A DNA stretch of 36,093 nt from Candidatus Methanoperedens sp. Lineage in GTDB: Archaea; Halobacteriota; Methanosarcinia; Methanosarcinales; Methanoperedenaceae. Under the pieces are notes generated by a model that was not told the DNA's origin, did not search any database, and saw nothing but the letters and a program-made list of their open reading frames with translations. Where the stretch lies: NCBI GenBank assembly GCA_027460605.1, contig JAPZAN010000236.1, forward strand, positions 1-36,093, given 5' to 3'. Of the stretch, positions 1 through 10,176 are shown in pieces; position 1 is the first letter of the stretch; the number at the start of each line of letters is the position of its first letter. Position numbers and translations under genes: made by a program.

Positions 1-141
1 TAAATTTTTATGTTTTTTTAAGCACAAACCACATAAGCCATTTAAGCTGTCTCATAAATAGGTGAGACGGCAAAACACTTGCCCATCTACCGCTTAGCCA
101 GAAATTAAACAAAGTCATTAAAGATAAGGAGGAAAAATAGA

Positions 142-300
142 ATGTATATTGCAGAGTGGCAGATTCGAGCCTTTCAAGCCTTAGCTATAGCATTAGGAAT
201 AACTGGACTATTTACATATATAATTAATTTAATAATTAATAAAAATATAAAGAAGGATCGGACAAAATTAGATAAGATTGTATTGGAGCATGGACATTAG
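142..300 (+). CDS. small membrane protein, 52 aa
   Basis: ATG preceded by AAGGAGG-type RBS (127-135); translation MYIAEWQIRAFQALAIALGITGLFTYIINLIINKNIKKDRTKLDKIVLEHGH with one hydrophobic helix; absent from the ORF track because of length. Confidence 0.5.
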   Translation: MYIAEWQIRAFQALAIALGITGLFTYIINLIINKNIKKDRTKLDKIVLEHGH

Positions 301-407
301 TAAACATAATCCAACATCTATATGGTTTTTATTTTACCTCTAAACTGTCGAAGAATTATGATAGATAAAATCAACATCACTATTTCGAGGAGAAATGCTT
401 TGATTCT

Positions 408-752
408 ATGATAGTAATAGGAATTTATTATATCTCACTGGTTTTTTCCTTGATAATTGCAGCCATCGGGGTATATATTTCCCTCAAGAGTTGGAGACGC
501 CTGAAAGAAATTGAGCTTGATACGCTGAAAGCGCGGGCATTTCTGGATAAATCATTCCTATATACTAATTTTAAACTTACGCTGGTTGTGATAGGGCTGG
601 TGACTCTTCATATGATAATGGAATCTACCGAATTTGAGGGAACTTTACCATCTGAATTGCATCCTGTTTATTATGCTGTGTTTCCAATTGCTGTACTGAG
701 CCTTGTACTGATGATATATTCCTGGTATAGACTTCTTTATAAAGAAAAGTAG
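408..752 (+). CDS. hypothetical membrane protein, about three hydrophobic segments
   Basis: ORF track; hydrophobic segments alternating with charged linkers. Confidence 0.6.
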   Translation: MIVIGIYYISLVFSLIIAAIGVYISLKSWRRLKEIELDTLKARAFLDKSFLYTNFKLTLVVIGLVTLHMIMESTEFEGTLPSELHPVYYAVFPIAVLSLVLMIYSWYRLLYKEK

Positions 753-842
753 AAATGATACTAAATTTTGATGCTGCAATACAATCTTTTGCCCCTTTAC
801 TAACCACAATTTGAATTCATCTCAGAAATCTATGGATGGAAT

Positions 843-1281
843 ATGCCCATGTACCGGGCTTACTATGTTTTAATTGCCTCTCTTGTTGCTATTTTGGGGC
901 TTGGGACTGTTTATCTTTTCAACAGGCGTGCTGGAAAATATCTAACCCTCTACTTTGCGGTAGTTATAGCTGCTTTAATAATCTTGACCCTGAATGCCCA
1001 GGTGGATACCGGAAAACTGAAAGAAAGAACCGTAGGAGGCAGTGCCATGCCAGTCAATGTTAGAACAATATCCCCGTTCCTTACAATTCCCGGTTCCACT
1101 GGTACATCGCACGAAGAAACTATAACTTATTCATCGCGATAGGTGCCCTTCTGGTGGCATCCGGAGGCGGTCTATCCAGATTTGGCATGGAATGGGCGCT
1201 GTATGTGCTTGAACTGCTCGGGATTGCTGTGATATATATCGGGTTTATTAAAAGTGAAGATGTAATAAAAAAGCGTGTTTA
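843..1281 (+). pseudogene. membrane protein gene split by an apparent frameshift (first part 843-1142, second part open in another frame 1064-1281)
   Basis: Second frame reads IARRNYNLFIAIGALLVASGGGLSRFGMEWALYVLELLGIAVIYIGFIKSEDVIKKRV*, a plausible membrane protein with no good start of its own. Confidence 0.4.
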
Positions 1282-1386
1282 GATTTCATTTTCTTAAAAA
1301 AAGATACCTGAAGAATGTGAAACTTAAAGGGAAAACCGCTTAAATGAAAAAGAAGATATTGGTTTTATACATATTTCGGAGAGAAG

Positions 1387-1839
1387 ATTACGAGTAAACT
1401 GTATCAAAAAATCTTAGTAGCGACGGATGGATCAGATTACACCAAAAAAGCGACAGCCCATGCGATAGAGCTAGCAAAGCTTTGTGGAGCAGATCTTCAT
1501 GCGATTTATGTGATAGACACAAGATATGGTTGCGGTCCAGATTCCTGCATTCTTACCGATACATCCCCTGAAAGGTTGAAGAGTATTCTGGGATGCCAGG
1601 GGGATACAGCCATAAAATATATCGAGAAATTGGCAAATAAAGAAGGTATCCATACTGAGAGATGGATCGTGGAAGGACACCCGGCTGAGGAGATATTGAG
1701 GCTTGCAGAGGAACAGTCAGTCGATCTGATAGTAATGGGCACACTGGGCAGTAGTGGCATTGAGCGGTTTTTGCTCGGAAGCGTTGCAGATAAAGTGATA
1801 CGAAGTTCAAGAATTCCTGTTTTGACTGTTAGAAAATAA
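1387..1839 (+). CDS. universal stress protein (UspA family); start codon uncertain and non-ATG
   Basis: In-frame extension upstream of the GTG at 1510 gives KLYQKILVATDGSDYTKKATAHAIELAKLCGADLHAIYVID, and the C-terminus has IVMGTLGSSGIERFLLGSVADKVIRSSRIPVLTV, both typical of the Usp fold. Confidence 0.8.
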   Translation: MTSKLYQKILVATDGSDYTKKATAHAIELAKLCGADLHAIYVIDTRYGCGPDSCILTDTSPERLKSILGCQGDTAIKYIEKLANKEGIHTERWIVEGHPAEEILRLAEEQSVDLIVMGTLGSSGIERFLLGSVADKVIRSSRIPVLTVRK

Positions 1840-1858
1840 TTTATATAAAATAGTTGAT

Positions 1859-1981
1859 ATGATTTATCTATATACTGCTTTCGGAATTGTATGGATTGTA
1901 TTGATAACGTATCTCTTAAACATATTTCGATTGCGAAGGGCATTAAATAACGAACTTGATACAATAAAAAATTTGAAATAA
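1859..1981 (+). CDS. 40-aa single-TM protein, CcmD-like in layout
   Basis: MIYLYTAFGIVWIVLITYLLNIFRLRRALNNELDTIKNLK; TM helix then basic/coiled tail as in CcmD-type microproteins. Confidence 0.5.
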   Translation: MIYLYTAFGIVWIVLITYLLNIFRLRRALNNELDTIKNLK

Positions 1982-2011
1982 TAATTAAATAAACTGAAAA
2001 GGATATAAAAT

Positions 2012-4114
2012 ATGCCTAAAGACCCTGTATGCGGAATGTACGTGGATGAAAAGACCGCCATAAAAAAGGAAATCGGAGGCAGAACGTACTATTTTTGCAT
2101 GGAGAGCTGCCTCAAAACCTTCGAGAATCCGGAAAGGGAATTGAAAAGTATGAAGCGGAGGGTTACAATAGCCCTCTCGGGAGTACTGTTATTGGCAGCC
2201 CTGCGGGTAGCAGCTATGTTAACTCTGGCTGCGGGAGTTACGCTGGTCACGTGGGCGCCAATCCCTTCGCTTCCGTGGTTTACCTGGGGCTACTGGCTGT
2301 TTATACTGACTACACCAGTCCAGTTTATAGGGGGCTGGAGTTTTTATACAGGCGCTTATACTGCCTTGAAAGCGAGAAGGGCAAACATGGATCTCCTGAT
2401 TTCAATTGGAACCCTGACCGCGTATTTTTTCAGTGTGTTTGTGCTGTTTTTCCCGGATATTCTGCCTGTAAAAGAAAAAGATGTTTATTTTGAGGTAAGC
2501 GCGGTCATAATCGCTTTTGTGCTGCTCGGGAAATTCATGGAAGATTATATGAAAACAAGCACCTCGGCTGCGGTAAGAAAACTAATGGACATGCGTCCCA
2601 GCATGGCAAAGGTTATCAGGAACGGCGAAGAGGTCGAGATTCCCGCAGAAAGCGTCATGGTAGGTGAGATTGTTGTGGTGCGCCCCGGCGAGAAAATACC
2701 CACGGACGGCGTTGTTGTGGAAGGGCAGTCTGCGGTGGATGAAAAAATGATATCGGGCGAAAGCATGCCTGTTGAAAAGAAAGCAGGGGATAACGTGTTT
2801 GGAGCCACAATGAACAAGGTGGGTATGCTGAAGTTCAAAGCCACGCAGGTCGGTGCTGATACCACGCTGATGCAGATAGTAAAGATGGTGGAGGAAGCGC
2901 AGGCATCAAGCGCGCCCATCCAGAGGATGGCAGACCGTATCAGCGCATATTTCGTGCCAGCCGTGATTGGTGTGGCGATCCTCACGTTTGCAGTCTGGTA
3001 TTTCATCCTTGGAAATTTCACGGCTGGACTCCTTGCGTTCGTTGCGGTTCTTATCATTTCATGCCCGTGCGCGCTCGGTATTGCCACTCCAACTGCTTTG
3101 ATGGTAGGCGTTGGAAAGGGGGCAGAAGCCGGGATATTGATTCGCGGCGGAGAGTACCTTGAGCGGGCGCAGAAGCTTCAGACCGTTGTATTTGATAAGA
3201 CTGGTACTCTCACGAAGGGAGAACCTTCTGTCACCGATATACTTGCAGAGAATAGCAATGAGGTATTGAGGCTGGCTGCAATAGCTGAAAATGGATCAGA
3301 ACATCCGCTGGGCGAGGCTATAGTTAGGGCTGCCAGGGAAAAAGGTATGGATATAAGGGATGCCGAATCCTTTGAGGCTGTGCCCGGACATGGCATCCGA
3401 GTGGTTATAGATGGGAAAGACGTGCTTGTGGGTAACCGCAGGTTGATGCAGATTAACGGTATCGACACGGCGCATCTTGAGCAGAATATCCAGACCCTTG
3501 AGACTCAGGGCAAGACCGCAATGCTGGTTGCTGTAAATAAAGCGGTTATGGGCATAATAGCAGTTGCAGATACCCTGAAGGAGAACTCAGCAGAAGCTGT
3601 GGCTGAACTAAAAAAGATCGGGGTTGAGACAATCATGCTCACAGGGGATAATGAGAGAACTGCAAAAGCGATTGCACTGCAGGTCGGAATAGAGCGCGTT
3701 ATTGCAAATGTGCTTCCCGGAGAAAAGGCTGGCGTAATAAAAAAATTGCAGGCAGAGGGAAAGGTTGTTGCAATGGTAGGCGACGGCATAAATGATGCTC
3801 CGGCTCTTGCGCAATCAGACATCGGAATAGCAGTAGGCAGCGGCTCTGATGTGGCAAAAGAGACCGGTGGAATAATCCTGATCAAAGACGACCTTCGCGA
3901 TGTTGTTGCAGGAATCAAGTTGAGTAAAGCCACGATGAAAAAAATAAAGCAGAACATGTTCTGGGCGCTTGGATATAATACAGCCGCTATACCTATAGCA
4001 GCCGTCGGGCTATTGAATCCGATAATTGCTGCTGCTGCGATGGCAATTAGTTCACTTTCCGTTGTTGCAAACTCCGCGCTGCTCAAGAGATTCAAGTTTG
4101 AAAGAAGGGTCTGA
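2012..4114 (+). CDS. copA: P1B-type heavy-metal (Cu) translocating ATPase with N-terminal YHS domain
   Basis: DPVCGMYV...YYFCMESC (YHS), CPC metal motif [12 protein letters not shown], phosphorylation site [17 protein letters not shown] hinge, HPLGEAI. Confidence 0.93.
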   Translation: MPKDPVCGMYVDEKTAIKKEIGGRTYYFCMESCLKTFENPERELKSMKRRVTIALSGVLLLAALRVAAMLTLAAGVTLVTWAPIPSLPWFTWGYWLFILTTPVQFIGGWSFYTGAYTALKARRANMDLLISIGTLTAYFFSVFVLFFPDILPVKEKDVYFEVSAVIIAFVLLGKFMEDYMKTSTSAAVRKLMDMRPSMAKVIRNGEEVEIPAESVMVGEIVVVRPGEKIPTDGVVVEGQSAVDEKMISGESMPVEKKAGDNVFGATMNKVGMLKFKATQVGADTTLMQIVKMVEEAQASSAPIQRMADRISAYFVPAVIGVAILTFAVWYFILGNFTAGLLAFVAVLIISCPCALGIATPTALMVGVGKGAEAGILIRGGEYLERAQKLQTVVFDKTGTLTKGEPSVTDILAENSNEVLRLAAIAENGSEHPLGEAIVRAAREKGMDIRDAESFEAVPGHGIRVVIDGKDVLVGNRRLMQINGIDTAHLEQNIQTLETQGKTAMLVAVNKAVMGIIAVADTLKENSAEAVAELKKIGVETIMLTGDNERTAKAIALQVGIERVIANVLPGEKAGVIKKLQAEGKVVAMVGDGINDAPALAQSDIGIAVGSGSDVAKETGGIILIKDDLRDVVAGIKLSKATMKKIKQNMFWALGYNTAAIPIAAVGLLNPIIAAAAMAISSLSVVANSALLKRFKFERRV

Positions 4115-4130
4115 TAATTGACACGGTTAT

Positions 4131-4992
4131 GTGCTCATGTATGTCATAAAAGCAAACGGTAAAAAAGAGGAATTCAATCCTGAAAAAATCAGAGGTTCGC
4201 TTACGAGGGCGAGAGTGGACAGAGCAATTTCTGATGATATCATAGAACAAGTAGAAAAAGAAGTGTTCGATGGTATGAGCACAGGCGCGATTTTCAAGAG
4301 AGTCATGGCGCTGTTGAACGAGTATTCACCTGCAAGAGCATCGTGCTATGACCTCAAAGAGGCTATAATGCGCCTTGGGCCTGCCGGATTCCCATTTGAG
4401 ACCTTCATCGCTGAGATTCTAAAAGAACATGGGTTTCAAACAGTGCTGCGTACAAGGCTCATGGGCAAATGCGCAGAGCACGAAATTGATGTAATAGCCA
4501 CCGATAACATGGGCAAGAGATTTATCATCGAGTGCAAATTCCACAATTCTCCGGGTACTTATATTGATTTGAAAGAGGCACTTTATACATATGCACGGTT
4601 ATTATATTGATTTGAAAGAGGCACTTTATACATATGCACGGTTATTGGATTTGAATAACGGGAACAATTCTTTTGACGGCGCATGGCTCTCATGCAATAC
4701 GAAAGCATCAACCGAGGCGCAGAGATATACTGAGTGCATGAATATCAGGCTGCTATGCTGGAGACACCCCAAAGATGGCAGCCTTGAGAAAATGATAGCT
4801 GAGAAAAACCTGTATCCGATAACAATATTGCAGTCTGCCGGGCCTGATATCATTAAAAGATTTTCAAATGCAGGATACATGCTGGTAAAAGACCTGCTTC
4901 AGGAGGATTTCAGGAATATAAGGAGTAAAACCGGACTAAAAGATCGGAAAATAAGGAAATTGTTGGAAGAGGCTCGGGAAATTTGTTGTTGA
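4131..4992 (+). pseudogene. ATP-cone / restriction-endonuclease-like / C-terminal helix-hairpin-helix-like protein split by a tandem duplication (ORFs 4131-4610 and 4591-4992)
   Basis: N-terminus VIKANGKKEEFNPEKIRGSL (ATP-cone); ECKF nuclease-like core; both ORFs contain YIDLKEALYTYARLL and are joined by a 43-bp direct repeat. Confidence 0.75.
4559..4646 (+). repeat. 43-bp tandem duplication (2 copies)
   Basis: ttatattgatttgaaagaggcactttatacatatgcacggtta repeated with offset 43, no mismatches over 4559-4646. Confidence 0.95.
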
Positions 4993-5687
4993 TGAAAAAT
5001 CGAAATCACAAGATAATGGACGAGAAACAAGAGTACTACTCACTTGTAAAAAATGTGTTTAAAATATTAGCTCCTTTTTATGATACTGTAACTATGCCCT
5101 TTTCAAGAATAAGGGATAAGGTAGTGGATTTTATTAATGCAACAAATGGTTCAAGAATACTGGACGTAGGTACAGGAACAGGAAAGCAGGCATTTGCATT
5201 TGCGAAAAGGGATTATGATGTCACAGGTATCGACTTATCGGAAGACATGCTAAAAGTTGCCAATAAGAAAAATAATTATGAAACTGTGAAATTTGCAGTC
5301 GCAGATGCTTCAAATCTGCCTTTTAAGGATAGCAGCTTTGATGTTTCCGGTGTGTCGTTTGCCCTGCATGATATGCTTCTTCCTATAAGAGAAAAAGCAT
5401 TGAAAGAAATGGTCAGAGTTACCAAACCAGGCGGAATGATAGTGATTGTTGATTATGCCCTGCCTGAGAACAATATCGGTAGATTCTTGATTTATCACTT
5501 TGTTAAACTTTATGAGGGCAAATACTACATAGAATTTATAAAATCTGAGTTTGAAACATTGCTTGAAAAATCAGGGATCGAGATAACGGAGAAACTTCCT
5601 ATATTGCTCGGGGCCGGGAGAATCTTAAAAGGAATAAGTATAATTAAATTAAAGAAGGGAGAACAGAATCACAGATCACGTAAATAA
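4983..5687 (+). CDS. class I SAM-dependent methyltransferase (UbiE/Methyltransf_11-like)
   Basis: ILDVGTGTGKQAFAFAKRDYDVTGIDLSEDML motif I; likely start ATG 4992. Confidence 0.85.
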   Translation: MLLMKNRNHKIMDEKQEYYSLVKNVFKILAPFYDTVTMPFSRIRDKVVDFINATNGSRILDVGTGTGKQAFAFAKRDYDVTGIDLSEDMLKVANKKNNYETVKFAVADASNLPFKDSSFDVSGVSFALHDMLLPIREKALKEMVRVTKPGGMIVIVDYALPENNIGRFLIYHFVKLYEGKYYIEFIKSEFETLLEKSGIEITEKLPILLGAGRILKGISIIKLKKGEQNHRSRK

Positions 5688-5713
5688 GCGGAGTTGTGGA
5701 TTAGGACTCTACC

Positions 5714-6520
5714 TCATCGCACTTCTCGGTCCATTCCAACATAATATACCTTTGGTTTCGTTCCCAGATCAGGCTTGAGAACATTGATTCTCTCTTTATC
5801 CAGTATTTTATTGACAGCGCTTTCAGGGTCCTTCAGGTCTCCGAATACCCTTGCACCGACAGGGCATGCCTGGACACATGCAGGCAAAAGACCCTTGGTA
5901 ATCCTGTGATAGCACCATGTACATTTATCAGCAACCCCGCCACCTAAATTGGGGTGTGGTTTGTGGTGGGGACTCTCTTTCGAGTTAAAATATCTGGCGC
6001 CATATGGGCATGCCATGATGCAGTACCGACAGCCAATACAGTAGTCATAATCCACAAGAACAACGCCGTCCTTTGTCAAATACGTGGCCCCTACAGGACA
6101 AACCTGAACGCATGGTGGGTTATCGCAGTGATTACATAATTTAGGAACATAAAATGCCTTTTTTATATCTTCGGCAGGAATATCATCATTAAATCCATCG
6201 ACACCTCCATTTGGAGAATCAATTTTTGTTTCTCCCTCTTTTTTAATTCGATATCTTTCTACCCATGTCCGGTACCAGGATTCATCAAAAGGGACATGGT
6301 TTTCAAGCTTGCATGCATATGCACACCTGCCGCAGCCTATGCATTTATTGTTGTCAACCACAAAGCCCCAATAATGTTCATTCCAATCATATTCCCCTTG
6401 CGGCCAGTTCTCAGCAGCAGTGCTGTTTTTAACAAGGGATTCGATGATAACTGTGCCTGCTGCCGCTCCTATAATTACCTTGCAGCCAAATTTAGTAAAT
6501 TCTCGCCTGGATATGTTCAT
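5714..6520 (-). CDS. 4Fe-4S ferredoxin-type electron transfer subunit (DmsB/NrfC-like) with Tat-like leader
   Basis: CIGCGRCAYACK, CNHCDNPPCVQVCP, CIGCRYCIMACPYG, CTWCYHRI...CVQACP clusters; SRREFTKFG at N-terminus. Confidence 0.88.
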   Translation of the reverse strand: MNISRREFTKFGCKVIIGAAAGTVIIESLVKNSTAAENWPQGEYDWNEHYWGFVVDNNKCIGCGRCAYACKLENHVPFDESWYRTWVERYRIKKEGETKIDSPNGGVDGFNDDIPAEDIKKAFYVPKLCNHCDNPPCVQVCPVGATYLTKDGVVLVDYDYCIGCRYCIMACPYGARYFNSKESPHHKPHPNLGGGVADKCTWCYHRITKGLLPACVQACPVGARVFGDLKDPESAVNKILDKERINVLKPDLGTKPKVYYVGMDREVR

Positions 6521-6535
6521 TTTTCACACATCGCC

Positions 6536-7027
6536 TCATGCCGCTCCCGCATAGAATGAGATGGATCTCACATAATCCGGGTCTCTCCATTTGAGCGCAT
6601 AGACCGCACCTTCTTTTACAGCAATATCAATCGCTGGTAACGGAGAAGGTGGTGGTCCAGAGATCACAGCCCCTGTATTGGGGTCAAATCTGCCTAAATG
6701 GCAAGGACAAAAGATATCATTCTCTTCAGGTTTCCAGTAAGCGATGCATCCAAGGTGCGTGCATACAGCTCCGAATGCCCTGAAGCCAGCAGGCCTTTTT
6801 AAAAGGACGGCTGCTTTGCCGTTGAACGTAAACTTTTTAGCGGTTCCGGTTGTAACCTCATCCACTGAAGCTATTCTTACTTCACTTGAAGTAGCTTTTG
6901 CAGTTTGCGGCCATAAATATTTTAATATTGTAGCTATAGCTCCTGAAGCAAAAAATAATGAGACCAGACCAATTAGAATTTCAGTGAGCTTTCTTCGTGT
7001 GATGGTTAGGGTAATTTTATCACTCAT
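6536..7027 (-). CDS. Rieske [2Fe-2S] protein, N-terminal TM anchor
   Basis: CTHLGCIAY ... CPCHLGRFD ... GPPPSPLPAIDI Rieske motifs. Confidence 0.93.
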   Translation of the reverse strand: MSDKITLTITRRKLTEILIGLVSLFFASGAIATILKYLWPQTAKATSSEVRIASVDEVTTGTAKKFTFNGKAAVLLKRPAGFRAFGAVCTHLGCIAYWKPEENDIFCPCHLGRFDPNTGAVISGPPPSPLPAIDIAVKEGAVYALKWRDPDYVRSISFYAGAA

Positions 7028-7273
7028 ACTCTCCCTCTATCGTAGTCCATATTTTTCTTGCTACAATCCTTTGCATACATGTATATAATGACATACAAAT
7101 TCTAATTATATCAAATAAAAAACACTTTCTTTCTTTATGGGAGTTTTGGTTTAAAATCGTAAAAAATAATAACTTATTTTTTAGTAGTAATAATTCATTC
7201 AGTGGTTTTTTTATGGTTCTTCCATTGTCTAACGATTGGTGTATGCATCCAGAAACGAACTGACCAGATTTGA

Positions 7274-7558
7274 GGGTATAATTTTAACCTGAAAACCAAG
7301 GAAAACTATGAATGTGATTTTATAATTAAAGAGGGCATGAAGATAAAATATGCAGTTCAGGCAACCCTATCCCTAAAAGATGAAACCGCAAGAAAAAGAG
7401 AGATTAGAGAATTACTCGAAGCAATGGATGCATATAACCTCAAGGAAGGACTTATAATAACTGAAAAAGAGGCTGAGATAATGAGTCAGGATGAGAAAAA
7501 AATAGTGATAAAGCCCATTTACGAATGGCTTAATGAAATGGAATCAGTTAAAGGTTGA
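7274..7558 (+). pseudogene. C-terminal relic of an AAA ATPase with DUF4143-like C-terminus
   Basis: Frame open from 7274 after a stop: NLKTKENYECDFIIKEGMKIKYAVQATLSLKDETARKREIRELLEAMDAYNLKEGLIITEKE; no N-terminal ATPase sequence upstream. Confidence 0.6.
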
Positions 7559-7660
7559 AAAATGCCTTCCATATTGACAGAATCGGTTCTGTAAAATCTG
7601 CGATTGTTAATATTATATAAATCATCATATCGTTAGTGGTTGCCTTCTTGACAGTACTTA

Positions 7661-7733
7661 TAGTCCCGGGCGGATTCGAACCACCGTCTCCGGCTCCAAA
7701 GGCCAGAAGGATTGACCACTACCCTACGGGACT
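7661..7733 (-). tRNA. tRNA-Gln (TTG)
   Basis: Reverse strand AGTCCCG TAGGGTAGTGGTCAATCC TT CTGGC CTTTGGA GCCGG AGAC GGTGGTTCGAATCCGCC CGGGACT A; cloverleaf with TTG anticodon. Confidence 0.92.
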
Positions 7734-7954
7734 GCGGGGCTGGGGTTTAAATCGCAACCAAACTACTTAGTCTTTATGTTGGCTAAATACTGCTGTTAAC
7801 TCAGTTAATTAAGATATCGGGGAATTAAAATCGGGTCTGGGCACACTATCTTCTTGACCCCTTTATTTCCTCTGGAACTTAATGATAAATCATTAAATTA
7901 GCTAAAACGACATTATCGTTAAGTATATTCAAAAGATAAGACATACCATAAATT

Positions 7955-9109
7955 ATGACAAGACAAGTTTATATGGACCACAGCGCGACAACGCCCGCCG
8001 ACCCTCTGGTCGTGGAAGCCATGCTTCCTTATTTTTCTGAAAAGTTTGGCAATCCTTCAAGCCTTTACACAATCGGAAGACAGGCAAGAAGAGCAATTGA
8101 GGAATCACGGCAGAAAGTCGCAGACCTTATCGGAGCAAAAAAAGAAGAGATAATATTCACGGGCAGCGGTACGGAATCAGACAACCTTGCAATAAAAGGG
8201 ATTGCGTACAGGAACAGGAAAAAGGGCGACCACATCATTACAAGCTCGATTGAACACCATGCCGTTCTGCACTCCTGCAAATACCTTGAAACCCAGGGAT
8301 TCAAGGTCACCTACATACCTGTGGACAAAGACGGGCTTGTGAACCCGAAGGACGTTGAAAAAGCCATCACACCCGGGACGATATTGATAACCATCATGCA
8401 TGCAAATAACGAAATCGGGACTGTCCAGCCCCTAGAGGAGATTGGTAAAATTGCGAAAGAAAAGAATATTCCTCTCCATACGGATTCAGTCCAGACTACA
8501 GGAAAAATCCCTGTGAACGTGGACACTCTCGGTGTTTCCCTGCTGTCGATGAGCGCCCATAAAATATACGGGCCAAAAGGCGTGGGAGCACTTTATCTTC
8601 GCAAAGGCACATTCGTAGAACCCCAATTGCATGGCGGCGGTCATGAAAGGAATCTCCGCTCAAGTACAGAAAATGTCCCCGGGATTGTTGGTTTCGGGAA
8701 AGCCTGCGAGCTTGCAAAGGAGCGCCTTCCAGAGGAGGCAAAATTGGCGGACTTAAGAGACAGGCTCATTAAAGGAATCCTCGAAATCAAGGATTCATAT
8801 CTTAACGGGCATCCTGTAAAACGACTTCCCAATAATGCGAATGTCAGGTTCAGCTATATTGAAGGCGAGTCCATGATATTGAACCTCGATATGAAAGGCG
8901 TGGCAGCATCAACCGGTTCTGCGTGTTCATCCACATCCCTTGAGCCTTCTCATGTCCTTATGGCTATAGGTTTGAAACCTGAAGAGGCGCACGGTTCTCT
9001 CAGGTTGACTATCGGGCGCGGGAACACACAGGAAGATGTGGATTATGTGGTTTCGGTGCTGCCCGAAATCGTGAATAAACTGCGGATGATATCACCATTG
9101 GCGAGGTAA
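7955..9109 (+). CDS. iscS: cysteine desulfurase
   Basis: VYMDHSATTPADP, HADSVQTTGKIPV-like PLP region, SMSAHKIYGPKGVGALY, GSACSSTSLEPSHVL active-site loop. Confidence 0.95.
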   Translation: MTRQVYMDHSATTPADPLVVEAMLPYFSEKFGNPSSLYTIGRQARRAIEESRQKVADLIGAKKEEIIFTGSGTESDNLAIKGIAYRNRKKGDHIITSSIEHHAVLHSCKYLETQGFKVTYIPVDKDGLVNPKDVEKAITPGTILITIMHANNEIGTVQPLEEIGKIAKEKNIPLHTDSVQTTGKIPVNVDTLGVSLLSMSAHKIYGPKGVGALYLRKGTFVEPQLHGGGHERNLRSSTENVPGIVGFGKACELAKERLPEEAKLADLRDRLIKGILEIKDSYLNGHPVKRLPNNANVRFSYIEGESMILNLDMKGVAASTGSACSSTSLEPSHVLMAIGLKPEEAHGSLRLTIGRGNTQEDVDYVVSVLPEIVNKLRMISPLAR

Positions 9110-9113
9110 AAAT

Positions 9114-9548
9114 ATGACAGACGGATACAGCGAAAAAGTGATGGAACATTTTGCCAACCCGCGAAATGTGGGTGAGATAAAGGATGCCGATGGGATCGGG
9201 AAAGTCGGGAACCCGGTTTGCGGCGACCTTATGTGGATTTATATCAAGGTAAAAGATAACAGGCTTGAGGATGTGAAGTTCAAGACCTTTGGCTGCGGCG
9301 CGGCGATTGCCACAAGCAGTATGATTACAGAGCTTGCAAAAGGGAAGACGCTGGAAGAGGCTCTTAAAATTACACGCGGCGATGTGGCAGAGGCGCTTGA
9401 CGGGCTGCCGCCAATAAAGATGCACTGCTCAAATCTTGCTGCGGATGGATTGCATGCGGCGATAAAAGATTATCTTGAAAAAACCGGGAAGAAAATGGAG
9501 CTTCCGAAAATGGAACACGAAGATGAACACGCAGAGTCAAGCCTCTGA
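9114..9548 (+). CDS. iscU: Fe-S cluster assembly scaffold
   Basis: YSEKVMEHFANPRNVGEI, GNPVCGDLM, FGCGAAIATSS, MHCSNLAADGLHAAIKDY. Confidence 0.95.
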   Translation: MTDGYSEKVMEHFANPRNVGEIKDADGIGKVGNPVCGDLMWIYIKVKDNRLEDVKFKTFGCGAAIATSSMITELAKGKTLEEALKITRGDVAEALDGLPPIKMHCSNLAADGLHAAIKDYLEKTGKKMELPKMEHEDEHAESSL

Positions 9549-9596
9549 AGGGCGTGTTCATCTCGCCTTCAGCTCGATTGGACTGATAATGCATCC

Positions 9597-10154
9597 ATGG
9601 TCGTCATGAATCTATACTTTGAGTTCGTCCTGATAACCTCATACATGGTTATCACCTACCACATGATAGCTATCAAATACAGGAAGTCAACAGGTTTTTC
9701 CGGTTTCACTCCAGTCTCAAAAGTATCCTGGGTCTCGCTTCACGTTTTCATCGTTTCAACCAACATATTTTTTTATTTCTGGTTTATTTCAAGAGACTTC
9801 AATCCTGTTCATATATTGTTAAGAGCCTCCGGGCTTTTGCTATTCGCTGTGGGTCTTTTATTCATTTTCTGGGGCATGTATACGCTTCGGAAAGCGGTTT
9901 TTGTCCCGGAGAATAAATTGGTTGCAGCAGGTCCTTACAGGTTTGCCCGCCATCCTATGTACTCTGGCGGGATTATCGGCGCTTTCGGGCTTGCCGTGTT
10001 TGCGGGTTCGGTGCTTGGGTTGGCATACTCTTTCCTCCTTGCGGTTGTGCTGTCACATATTTCTGATGCTGAAGAAGCCGACTTAATAGCAAGGTTTGGC
10101 AACGAGTACACTGAGTATGCAAAGAGAGTTCCTAAGCTTTTTCCGCATGTGTAG
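9597..10154 (+). CDS. isoprenylcysteine methyltransferase / PEMT-like membrane methyltransferase
   Basis: GPYRFARHPMYSGGIIGAFG and EEADLIARFGNEYTEYAKRVPKLFP, typical of the ICMT/PEMT fold. Confidence 0.85.
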   Translation: MVVMNLYFEFVLITSYMVITYHMIAIKYRKSTGFSGFTPVSKVSWVSLHVFIVSTNIFFYFWFISRDFNPVHILLRASGLLLFAVGLLFIFWGMYTLRKAVFVPENKLVAAGPYRFARHPMYSGGIIGAFGLAVFAGSVLGLAYSFLLAVVLSHISDAEEADLIARFGNEYTEYAKRVPKLFPHV

Positions 10155-10176
10155 AGGTATTCAAATACTGTATTTG

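Noticed and set aside
2545-3087. Long reverse-strand ORFs inside copA (also 3505-4095)
   Set aside because: They lie antisense to a gene with unmistakable P-type ATPase motifs; composition is a mirror of the coding strand.
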